This document shows, in pieces, positions 1 through 6,699 of a stretch of DNA of 7,063 nucleotides; within the stretch, counting starts at the first letter, position 1; every line of letters begins with the position of its first letter. Origin of the DNA: Cyclobacteriaceae bacterium. Its GTDB lineage: Bacteria > Bacteroidota > Bacteroidia > Cytophagales > Cyclobacteriaceae. Below the pieces are notes generated by a model, which was not told the DNA's origin, did not search any database, and saw nothing but the letters and a program-made list of their open reading frames with translations. The DNA lies in the NCBI GenBank assembly GCA_029882725.1, contig JAOUKG010000129.1:1-7063 (forward strand), read 5' to 3'. The translations under genes and the position numbers were made by a program.

Positions 1-175
1 AACCGTACCTTTGACCATCGATTGGCTCAACCCTTATTGCTTCTTAGAGCCCAGTAACAGCCTACTATGAAGTAATTGAGAAGGAACCTTGGCCGTTGCA
101 AATCCGGACCGAATTGTCAACTCCTCCCCTCCTATCAACCCGACAATCTAGTCGATGAGAAAAAGGAAACTTTAA
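1..175 (+). pseudogene. istB: Decayed 3' end of IS21-family istB (transposition helper ATPase)
   Basis: No single frame is open, but pieces from different frames line up in order with the C-terminal end of IstB, the AAA+ helper of IS21 transposases. Frame 3 gives STLIAS (27-44), a TAG at 45-47 where the family usually has Gln, then SPVTAYYEVIE (48-80). A frameshift near 80-83 moves to frame 2, giving EGTLA, then PDRIVNSS (104-127), a TAG at 149-151 where the family has Glu, and a final SMRKRKL with its stop at 173-175. The family pattern is roughly TLIASQ-PV-YYEVI-EGTIADA-DRIVNSS-GESMRKRK. Bases before 27 fit less well and may contain another shift. The left part of the gene lies outside the window. 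At least two stops and one frameshift make it inactive. G+C is 55 of the first 120 bases, clearly above the operon to its right. The family match is from memory, not a search. Confidence 0.78.
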
Positions 176-208
176 ATTAATTTTTGAGCTATTACTACAT
201 CTTTCAAA

Positions 209-252
209 GTGGCACGGTCACTCCGAAATCAGTGGCATAGTCTGACCGAAAT
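209..252 (+). repeat. Imperfect tandem direct repeats, probable right end of the IS21 remnant
   Basis: Two 21-bp units begin at 209 and 232. Both start GTGGCA and end CCGAAAT, share a central GTC, and match at 16 of 21 positions with a period of 23 bp. A weaker third unit may start at 265 (cTGGCA) and reach a CGAA near 286. IS21-family elements carry several repeated transposase-binding sites near each end, and this array lies just past the istB stop, where a right end is expected. I could not fix the exact IS boundary or a target duplication. Confidence 0.65.
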
Positions 253-570
253 ACCCACATCTACCTGGCAATAACCTTTATCTACGAATTTTTGCAAGAT
301 AGGGCCTAACAATATATTAGATTCCATGGCTTCAAGATTAAATTTTTACTGTCTCCCCTACTCAATTGATCACCTTGAAATGTGCTCCTTGATGATTTAG
401 AAAACTCTGAATATTTAGCATAATTCCAGATATGTACACCGCAGCGAGGCTTGGTTGCATATCGTCCGGAATTATGTTAAGGAAATTTATGACGTTACAA
501 AGCGTAGATTCATCAGTTAATAAGATTGGTTGAATTATATAATTGGTGTTCACTTTACGCTCAAGCCGCT
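253..570. other. Intergenic stretch with no convincing gene
   Basis: This region lies between the IS21 remnant and the hairpin downstream of the operon. The only open frame of note is on the minus strand at 362-553. It starts with GTG, has only a weak GAGCG before it, and is blocked upstream by a TAG at 569-571, so it cannot be extended to an ATG. Its 63 residues show no recognisable domain, transmembrane segment or signal peptide. It could be a degenerate gene or chance. I see no RNA gene here. Confidence 0.4.
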
Positions 571-611
571 AGATTTTTACTTTTTTCATTGATAAAAAAG
601 TAAAAAAATCT
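571..611. terminator. Long AT-rich stem-loop, possible bidirectional terminator
   Basis: The left arm at 571-586 pairs with the right arm at 594-611 around the 7-nt loop CATTGAT. The pairing is perfect except for two extra A residues in the right arm. Only two G:C pairs occur (572:610 and 580:600), but each arm contributes an A- or T-run, so a U-rich tract follows the inner stem in both directions. It lies about 110 nt past the stop of the last operon gene and could end that transcript. Hairpins of this style occur between Bacteroidota genes, so it could instead be a dispersed repeat. Confidence 0.45.
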
Positions 612-678
612 GGACAGAATAAAGCTTCCGCCCACAGGGAACTCAAGTACACCCTGCTATTCTTGACTTGCCATTGCT

Positions 679-716
679 CTCAAATGTTGACGTTTTTATT
701 TAACATAATATTTGAG
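679..716. repeat. Dyad immediately downstream of the operon stop codon
   Basis: CTCAAAT at 679-685 is the exact inverse of ATTTGAG at 710-716, with a possible extra GTT/AAC pairing inside the 24-nt loop. It begins 2 nt after the HNH gene's TGA on the minus strand. There is no clear T-tract after it, so a terminator call would be weak. It might protect the 3' end of the transcript or be chance in AT-rich DNA. Confidence 0.3.
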
Positions 717-718
717 TG

Positions 719-1492
719 TCATATAGAATCAATAAAAACATTCCTATTATGCCATTCAAGAAATTTTCTTCCCGGAAGAAAACGCTTTGGTAAGTTAATG
801 GTCTTATCCTGATATGGCAAAAAGTAATTGGCAGTGTTGCTGTCTTTAATTTTAAGTATAGCTTTTGAAAGCTTTATTCTATAATCAGGTGTTATTGTCA
901 TCAATCCTATATCAAAAACCCTGTCATGTAGGGAATTCAGGCATAATCCGTTTGAAGGATTCACTCTATTTTTATGGTCTTCTGACCACGGAATTATATG
1001 ACTTGCTATTAACAACTCGGGAATTGATATTCCTGTAATACAGCAAGCATAATTATAAGAAGCCAATATAGTTTTTCTGAAGAAGGATTGATTTACCCTT
1101 GTTTTAACTATGGTTTCTCTTTCTTTACCTTCAGATGGAATGTTATCTGTATTGATTTCACCCGATTTCTCAATGGATTCGCCTTTATATTTGGCCAATA
1201 TTTGCTCACTTTTCCAAGCTAATTTTTCCCAGTTATCATTGAATTTATTCCATACTTCCTCCTCCCCTTTAGCTCCCTGACTTAATCCGGAAACATTTCT
1301 GGCTTGTAAAGCAGGGTCCAGTCTGGCAAAATTTGCCAGCTTCATTGCTACAGAACCACTACTACGACCAATGATCTTGGCTAATTCTTTTACTGGAGCA
1401 TAATTCGCATTGATTTTGGAAAATGGAATTTTACAGTATAAATTGAAGGCTACAATATGTTCGTCTATTGACCAGTTTTTATTTTTTGGCAT
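719..1492 (-). CDS. HNH endonuclease (HNH_2 type), likely restriction nuclease
   Basis: This 257-residue protein is the probable DNA-cutting subunit of the operon. The N-terminal part (residues 7-60) looks like a helix-turn-helix DNA-binding segment, with LAKIIGRSSGSVAMKL as the core. The C-terminal part (about 132-200) is a typical HNH_2 nuclease: CCITG at 150-154, ASHIIPW at 163-169 with His165 as the likely general base, NGLCL at 181-185, and LHDRVFDIG at 188-196 with His189 and Asp194 as likely metal or active-site residues. All the expected catalytic positions are present. The ATG start overlaps the end of the preceding receiver gene by 14 nt and has AAGGA four nucleotides upstream, one of the better Shine-Dalgarno sequences here. 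The overlap implies coupled translation with the receiver protein. Family members often sit in restriction-modification islands. Whether this one recognises a fixed sequence by itself cannot be told from the sequence. Confidence 0.9.
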   Translation of the reverse strand: MPKNKNWSIDEHIVAFNLYCKIPFSKINANYAPVKELAKIIGRSSGSVAMKLANFARLDPALQARNVSGLSQGAKGEEEVWNKFNDNWEKLAWKSEQILAKYKGESIEKSGEINTDNIPSEGKERETIVKTRVNQSFFRKTILASYNYACCITGISIPELLIASHIIPWSEDHKNRVNPSNGLCLNSLHDRVFDIGLMTITPDYRIKLSKAILKIKDSNTANYFLPYQDKTINLPKRFLPGRKFLEWHNRNVFIDSI

Positions 1493-2636
1493 TATTTCCT
1501 TGAGAATTCAAATCTCTAATTATTGCTTCAAACTCATATTCATTAATGTTGGTTATTCCTGTTCTGAGAAAATAGTATGCAAACTTTCCTATTATTTCAT
1601 TAGTTAGGTCATCACTTAGGGTAATAACATATTCGAAGTTGTTTTTGAAATCATCAATTTGAACAGTTGAATGTTCATTCATTGTAGCCATCCCTCCACT
1701 TGGGAAAAATGTATTACTAGGAATATATCTGGTTGATTTACCTTGTAAATTGTCTGTCAAATAGTCTCTCATTCGTTTTTCAATATCAGCAGGATTTCCA
1801 TTAAGACTAATTGGCTTTGGTAATTCATTTATGTTTATATAAATTATTGTTTCTGCTTTTCCTGTTGCAAAATCACATCTTGGCGTTAAAACTAATATAT
1901 AGTTATCAGCAACCTTTTCTTTCCAAATATCTCCCGTCCAAATGTCCAGTTTACTTTGGCGTTTATAAAAATGTTCAATTGGATGAACTTTATCTTCGCT
2001 ATCAGCAATCGGAGCCAATAAATCGGAAGCAAGAGTCTTTATCGTTATTCTCTTAAATATTTTTTTAACCCTATCTGAAAGTTGTTTAGGATCTTCTTTA
2101 ATTCCTTCTGAAATACTTTTTATAACCTCTTCAATCTGATCATTTCTTGTAAACTGCCGAATAAAAGAATTATGTAGCTCATCTTTGATTTCAGTTTCTA
2201 AAACACCCCCTGGGCAAAACACATCAATAAAACCGGATTCCAATAATAATTTAAGTTTGTCAAAAACTGGTTTAATACCATATTGTTTGTCAGTCTTAAA
2301 CACAGTTCCATAACCCTCAAACTCATTGTCAAGTGCTTGTAAATAGCCGCTATAAATAAAAATTGGTATATTATATTTAGCAAAGCTTGTTCGTATAACT
2401 TCAAAAAACTCGGCATCTTCCTGGTGCAGTTCTTCTTTACTTGGTTCTTTACTTAGTAAATCAAAAATTAAAGCCTTAATGTCAATTTTATTATTATTTA
2501 CAGCTTGATTAAACTCTTCTTTTGTTTGACAACTTATGTAATCCAAATCAAGGCCAAGTTGAACGAAAAAGTTTTTAGAAGGTTCTAGAATCCCTTTAGA
2601 ATCATTATCAAGGTGTATAACTACTCCATTAGCCAT
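1479..2636 (-). CDS. Receiver-domain (response-regulator-like) protein with unknown C-terminal region
   Basis: I start this 385-residue protein at the ATG at 2634-2636, which overlaps the kinase gene's TAA in ATGGCTAA. Residues 1-135 have the order of a receiver domain: IHLDND at 7-12 (acid pocket Asp10 and Asp12), IFDLL at 57-61 (Asp59 as phosphoacceptor), PIFIYSGY at 91-98 (Ser96 in the Thr/Ser position) and VFKT at 112-115 (Lys114). The rest, about 150-385, is not a standard DNA-binding output domain. It has a charged helical stretch (150-205), then a conserved-looking block GDIW at 235-238 and LVLTPRCD at 248-255 with a lone Cys254, and a C-terminal segment rich in hydrophobic strands. 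Neither signal peptide nor membrane segment is seen. The overlap with the kinase-like gene upstream and the nuclease gene downstream suggests it passes a signal between them. The receiver call is by motif pattern only; function beyond that is inferred. Confidence 0.8.
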   Translation of the reverse strand: MANGVVIHLDNDSKGILEPSKNFFVQLGLDLDYISCQTKEEFNQAVNNNKIDIKALIFDLLSKEPSKEELHQEDAEFFEVIRTSFAKYNIPIFIYSGYLQALDNEFEGYGTVFKTDKQYGIKPVFDKLKLLLESGFIDVFCPGGVLETEIKDELHNSFIRQFTRNDQIEEVIKSISEGIKEDPKQLSDRVKKIFKRITIKTLASDLLAPIADSEDKVHPIEHFYKRQSKLDIWTGDIWKEKVADNYILVLTPRCDFATGKAETIIYININELPKPISLNGNPADIEKRMRDYLTDNLQGKSTRYIPSNTFFPSGGMATMNEHSTVQIDDFKNNFEYVITLSDDLTNEIIGKFAYYFLRTGITNINEYEFEAIIRDLNSQGNNAKK

Positions 2637-5052
2637 TTTTTGTTTTTTTAATGATGAATGCAGGACCATCTTTGCGGTTTTCGGCCTGAATACTCCAATT
2701 ATTCCTGCTAAGAATGCTTTGAGTAAAGGCAAGACCCAACCCAGTAGCGTTTTTTTCAGATCGCGTAGTAATCCCATAATTAAATATATGCTCGATCAAA
2801 TCCTCATTGATAAATGGCCCAGAATTGCTAACTACAAACTGATCCTTTTCCATAAAAAATCGAATCTCTCCTTCTCTTTCAGTTTTTTTCAGCCAGTAAA
2901 TAGCATTGTTAATGATGTTAAGAAATGTTATCCAGAAGGCATATTCAAGATCTGTTATACTGTAATCTTTTAATCGGTCATCTGCTATTATAGATATATT
3001 AAACTCTTCAATGTCCGATTTATAGAGGTTGCAAACTTTCAAGAATGTATTATAAGGATTGAATTTTTTCTTTCTGGTTCTACCAATTGCAGGCTGTAGA
3101 GACTTACGTAATTCCACTAATACATCAGTCGCGTGATGCAAGGAATTAATATCATTAATGAAGTTATCCCGTACTACTGAATCAATTTTCTGTTTTTTTA
3201 AATCTAATGATGATTTAGTTGTTCTTAGTCCTGATATAGGTTGTGCCATTTCATGATAAACCAGTTCTATTCCACTTCCCAGTGAAGCCAAACGTTCGGA
3301 GAAAGACAATGATTCTTCAATATTATCCATAGAAGTGGTCACTTCTTTCATAAATTTTTCGGAATAATTGATTAATTGTGGGCTGGCTTTTAAATTATTA
3401 AGGTTATTCAGATATTCTTCAAAGTCTGGTCTTTGATGTTTGCTGGTAGGAACCCTCCCCAAGCCGTGAAGTAATCTGTAATTGTACCTTTTCTTTCCTA
3501 AGGCAGAGAAAATATCTTTTAAAGTAGCTTTGACCTCCTGAAAAGCCTTATTTTCCATGAACCCTTCTCTATTAGTCTGCTCTTCCAATGCATCATTATC
3601 AGGAGAATAGAAAAAAACGTAACCGAAAATTTGATTAGTATTCACATTCTGTCCGGGATTCTGAACTCTAGCTTTAGATAGCTCTATCCAATCCTCAACT
3701 TCCTCTCCATAAGGTTTTACCCCAAATCCATTTTTAGAAATCCTAAGTCCTTGAAAATCCTTAAAAACTTTTCTGAATTCTGCACCACTTTTTAAATTTA
3801 CACTTCTTGCAAGCTTTTCAAGATTGTCCTTCTCTCCTATATCATAAACTCTTATATCAAAATAGTATTCACCGGTTTTATTATTTTCAGCATCACTAAA
3901 TAAATCTTCCTTAATGTCTTTTTCTTCATCTACATCTTCCTTGGTTAATTCAAACTTTTTTTCATGAGCATCTGAATCAAGCCTTTGGTAGGAAATAAAG
4001 CCATTCACGTTTCCGTTTTGTGCTACTTTTCCATAAATACGATAATCGTATGCTGATTGCATCGGAATAGGGTTAATTGACAACCAGTCTATTTCTTTTT
4101 CCTGATCCGGTAATAAATTGGTTGCGTATTTAATAGAGAAATTACTTTCTATACCTGATATTGCTTTCTCTTTCTCAATGAGTTTTTTTTCCAGTAATTC
4201 CTTTTGTATTTCCGTATTGAGATTTAAAGGTGTTATCAATGTAGCAAGAGCTTTATAAAACTTTGTGTTTTTATAAGGTTCTACTACTTCGTCAGGAAGT
4301 TCAATTTGATTAAAATCTTCACTTAATATTTTGAGTACAGAATTATCAAGTGATTCAATTACTATCAGGGTTCCCTTTTCAAAAGAGTTTAAACCTGCTT
4401 CATAAAGAAAATTAACCACACCTGCATTATTATGAACTATTTTTTCATTGACAGTTTTTTCGGTTACTTTTTCAGCAGGCAATTCATTATGGAGTTTGAT
4501 CTCTTTTTCAATATCCAAAGCAATTCTCTCTTCAACAAATTCATGATCATTAAATAACTTAATAAAATCTGATATTTCATCGCCTGGAAAATCAATATCT
4601 GAAAGAAGTTTTTCTTCCCGGAATGCTTCCCTATTTACTGTAATCCAATTGTATTCTTTATCTTTTTCCTTTTTTGAAACGACAGTAACATTCTCTCCTA
4701 AAGCCATAGCAGCCAATCGACCAATTCCTTTACTACCAAGTAAATTTCTTTTATAGATTTCACTCTTCGCATTTGGTTTTCTTTTTGAACTTACCGACGG
4801 TTTTAGCCAGTCTCCAAAGAGTGTTGAACGATCCATGCCATTTCCATCATCAAAAATTACAGCAAATGCATCCCCGGATTTATTAGTGTAGTGAAAATAT
4901 ATTTTGCTTGCAAGTGCATCAGCATCATATCCATTCTTTACCAGTTCATTTATAGCTGTACTTGGATGCCCTATTAGTTCTTCACCCAATTGGATAATGG
5001 ACATAGCTCCAGGCTGAAATGAATGTCTTTTTATTTTTGAATTATTGCCCAT
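2629..5052 (-). CDS. Dual GHKL ATPase: N-terminal MORC/MutL-like module fused to a histidine-kinase-like transmitter
   Basis: This 807-residue cytoplasmic protein has two separate ATP-binding folds. The first (about 15-130) shows the GHKL motifs ELVKNGYDADA at 36-46 (Glu36, Asn40), DDGNGM at 68-73 and LGSKGIGR at 105-112. Residues about 140-520 include a region like the S5-type domain of MORC/HSP90-like proteins, with FQGLRI at 433-438, PYGEEVEDW at 447-455 and NREGF at 494-498. A helical segment (560-655) follows. It contains YHEMAQPISGLR at 599-610, a good H-box with His600 as possible phosphohistidine. The end (about 665-800) is a histidine-kinase ATPase: N-box INNA at 714-717, SNSGP at 742-746, IFNYG at 756-760 and GLGLA at 771-775. 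The usual Asp of the G1 box is Asn743. The start overlaps the methyltransferase stop by 11 nt. It is much longer than an ordinary histidine kinase, and no sensor or membrane segment is visible. Iyer and co-workers described paraMORC ATPases in restriction-modification loci; the kinase role is inferred. Confidence 0.85.
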   Translation of the reverse strand: MGNNSKIKRHSFQPGAMSIIQLGEELIGHPSTAINELVKNGYDADALASKIYFHYTNKSGDAFAVIFDDGNGMDRSTLFGDWLKPSVSSKRKPNAKSEIYKRNLLGSKGIGRLAAMALGENVTVVSKKEKDKEYNWITVNREAFREEKLLSDIDFPGDEISDFIKLFNDHEFVEERIALDIEKEIKLHNELPAEKVTEKTVNEKIVHNNAGVVNFLYEAGLNSFEKGTLIVIESLDNSVLKILSEDFNQIELPDEVVEPYKNTKFYKALATLITPLNLNTEIQKELLEKKLIEKEKAISGIESNFSIKYATNLLPDQEKEIDWLSINPIPMQSAYDYRIYGKVAQNGNVNGFISYQRLDSDAHEKKFELTKEDVDEEKDIKEDLFSDAENNKTGEYYFDIRVYDIGEKDNLEKLARSVNLKSGAEFRKVFKDFQGLRISKNGFGVKPYGEEVEDWIELSKARVQNPGQNVNTNQIFGYVFFYSPDNDALEEQTNREGFMENKAFQEVKATLKDIFSALGKKRYNYRLLHGLGRVPTSKHQRPDFEEYLNNLNNLKASPQLINYSEKFMKEVTTSMDNIEESLSFSERLASLGSGIELVYHEMAQPISGLRTTKSSLDLKKQKIDSVVRDNFINDINSLHHATDVLVELRKSLQPAIGRTRKKKFNPYNTFLKVCNLYKSDIEEFNISIIADDRLKDYSITDLEYAFWITFLNIINNAIYWLKKTEREGEIRFFMEKDQFVVSNSGPFINEDLIEHIFNYGITTRSEKNATGLGLAFTQSILSRNNWSIQAENRKDGPAFIIKKTKNG

Positions 5053-6277
5053 TTAATTTCGTCTTTAGATTACCAGCAATCTTTTCTGCCATTAACGGTG
5101 GAACAGCATTTCCTATTTGTTTGTAAGCAGAGGTTCTAGGTTGATCTTCTTTAATTCCTTCAAAATAATAGTCATCCGGGAATGATTGAATCCGGGCAGC
5201 TTCTCTCACAGAAATAGATCTTAATTGCTTTTTATCCGGGTGTATGAAATGATGTCCGTCTTTAGCTATATGAGCAATCATTGTATGAGGTTCCTCATCT
5301 ACTACTTTAAACCTATCCAGAAAATCAGTAATATTTTTCTGAGTCCTCATACTTTCAGGTATTTGGTTGTTTTTTAGTCTTTCTCCTTTCTCAAGTTCCT
5401 TTATTGCCAGTTTATAAATTTCTAAATCTTTACTATTATGCGGACGCGTAATGTGTTGTGTAACGAAGTCAATTCCGTTTCTAATAGCGTTCTTATTCAG
5501 ATAATAATTTGTATCAGATTTATATTTCTGAACCCTTTTTGTTTCTCCGGGTTTAACAGGTGGTAAGTCTGAAAAGATTATATCTCTTTTATATTTTTTA
5601 TCTTCTGCTAAAATATCAGGATATGAAAAGTTTAAATCCTTCCTCCAACCAATTATGATTACTCTTTTCCTATTTTGTACAACCCCATAATCATAAGCAT
5701 TAAGCAATCTGGCATCTAATTCATAACCAAGACGTTTATAATACTTTTTTAAATTTTCATAATATTTACCTTTTGCAGCTGATAGTATTCCGGGAACGTT
5801 TTCAAAAACAAAAAGTTTGGGTCTATACCTTTTTAAGAATCTACCATATTGAATATAGAGTTTGGTACGTTCATCGTCCTTTTTATGTTTCAAAGGAGCC
5901 CTGCCTACTACAGAATATGCCTGACATGGAGGTCCTCCGATAATAACATCGACCTCCTCCCCTTTCAATTTACTATCTATTTCATCAAAAATCCGGGTAT
6001 TGTCTTTACCTATTTCAGCATTAATAACAGTATTCAATAATTCTTCCGGTACGGAGGTATACAACTCTTCACGGGTCAAACCTCCTTTCAGATATGAATG
6101 ATATATTTCTTCTTTACCTGATTCCTTCAAATGGTGGTATGCAACTCTTGTTCTTAAAGTAAAACACGCTGCTTTATCATACTCCACATGAGCAACAGGC
6201 TTATAACCTTGTCTGTAAAAGCCTTCAGACAAACCACCAGCTCCGGCAAATAAATCTATGTATCTGATTGTACTCAT
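5042..6277 (-). CDS. DNA (cytosine-5) methyltransferase
   Basis: This 411-residue enzyme transfers a methyl group from S-adenosylmethionine to carbon 5 of cytosine in a target sequence. The ten-motif C5 layout is complete: motif I DLFAGAGGLSEGF at 8-20 (cofactor binding), motif IV GGPPCQAYS at 114-122 with catalytic Cys118, motif VI ENVPG at 159-163, motif VIII QNRKRV at 201-206, motif IX around SVREAARIQSFP at 356-367 and motif X QIGNAVPP at 387-394. The target-recognition region lies between VIII and IX, about 235-350. I cannot predict its target. Length is normal for a single-specificity type II enzyme, and no key residue is missing. The start codon shares one base with the Vsr stop (TAATG), and GAGGA lies 11 nt before it. 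In context it would protect host DNA from the operon's nuclease, and its product explains the neighbouring Vsr gene. Confidence 0.95.
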   Translation of the reverse strand: MSTIRYIDLFAGAGGLSEGFYRQGYKPVAHVEYDKAACFTLRTRVAYHHLKESGKEEIYHSYLKGGLTREELYTSVPEELLNTVINAEIGKDNTRIFDEIDSKLKGEEVDVIIGGPPCQAYSVVGRAPLKHKKDDERTKLYIQYGRFLKRYRPKLFVFENVPGILSAAKGKYYENLKKYYKRLGYELDARLLNAYDYGVVQNRKRVIIIGWRKDLNFSYPDILAEDKKYKRDIIFSDLPPVKPGETKRVQKYKSDTNYYLNKNAIRNGIDFVTQHITRPHNSKDLEIYKLAIKELEKGERLKNNQIPESMRTQKNITDFLDRFKVVDEEPHTMIAHIAKDGHHFIHPDKKQLRSISVREAARIQSFPDDYYFEGIKEDQPRTSAYKQIGNAVPPLMAEKIAGNLKTKLNGQ

Positions 6278-6693
6278 TAATTCTTCATTCCTCTAACTAA
6301 TTTTTCTAATGTCTTTTCCCTTTTATCTGGTTTTAGTTCACATTCCCATATAATAATCGGCTGCCACATAATCTTTTTGAGTTCTGCAATATTTTTTTCA
6401 TCCCGTTTCTTATTCTCATTAATCTTGTTCATCCACCATTCTGTTCTGGTTTTTGGCGGAACAAAATATTTACAGCCTTCATGTCCATGCCAATAACAAC
6501 CATGTATGAAAACAACCTTTTTATATTTAGGGAAAACCAAATCCGGTTTTCCAGATAACTTTTTATCATGTAAACGATATCTGAATCCCTGAGAGAATAA
6601 GAACTTCCTTACCAGAATTTCGGGTTTTGTATCTTTACCCTTAATCCTGCTCATATTGTAACTTCTTATTTCTTTTGTATGGACATCTGCCAT
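6277..6693 (-). CDS. vsr: Very short patch repair (Vsr) DNA mismatch endonuclease
   Basis: Vsr nicks DNA next to a T:G mismatch produced when a 5-methylcytosine deaminates, starting very short patch repair. This 138-residue copy keeps the family's core with the same numbering as I recall for the E. coli enzyme: Asp51 in GKPDLVF, His64 in FIHGCYWHGH, His69 for catalysis, Cys66, His71, Cys74 and Cys118 as probable zinc ligands, and Tyr67/Trp68 plus Trp86 at the positions that intercalate at the mismatch. The N-terminal MSRIKGKDTKPE at 14-25 with Glu25 is also typical. It is slightly shorter than the E. coli protein but looks complete. It lies 6 nt after the regulator and overlaps the methyltransferase start by 1 nt, the usual partner arrangement. 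Its mismatch context should match the methyltransferase target. A direct role as a restriction nuclease is less likely but cannot be excluded. Confidence 0.95.
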   Translation of the reverse strand: MADVHTKEIRSYNMSRIKGKDTKPEILVRKFLFSQGFRYRLHDKKLSGKPDLVFPKYKKVVFIHGCYWHGHEGCKYFVPPKTRTEWWMNKINENKKRDEKNIAELKKIMWQPIIIWECELKPDKREKTLEKLVRGMKN

Positions 6694-6699
6694 TTACCA

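Noticed and set aside
1..28. Resemblance of the minus strand to group II intron domain V (GAGCC ... GTACGGTT)
   Set aside because: The stem lacks the expected length and pairing, and the IstB remnant on the plus strand explains this stretch much better.
1410..1607. Open frame on the plus strand across the HNH/receiver junction
   Set aside because: It is antisense to two well-supported genes and has no recognisable domain or ribosome site.
1811..2056. Open frame of 81 codons on the plus strand
   Set aside because: It is antisense within the receiver gene; its Leu/Tyr-rich content is what AT-rich antisense frames give.
2198..2416. Open frame of 72 codons on the minus strand
   Set aside because: It is an alternative frame inside the receiver domain, whose own frame carries the Asp59, Ser96 and Lys114 motifs.
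2637..2777. Longer N-terminus for the receiver protein starting at 2777
   Set aside because: The extra 47 residues lie wholly inside the kinase-like gene in another frame, and the receiver fold starts right after the internal ATG at 2634-2636.
2719..2973. Open frame of 84 codons on the plus strand
   Set aside because: It is antisense to the kinase ATPase motifs of the large gene.
5849..6040. Open frame of 63 codons on the plus strand
   Set aside because: It is antisense to motif IV and its surroundings in the methyltransferase.
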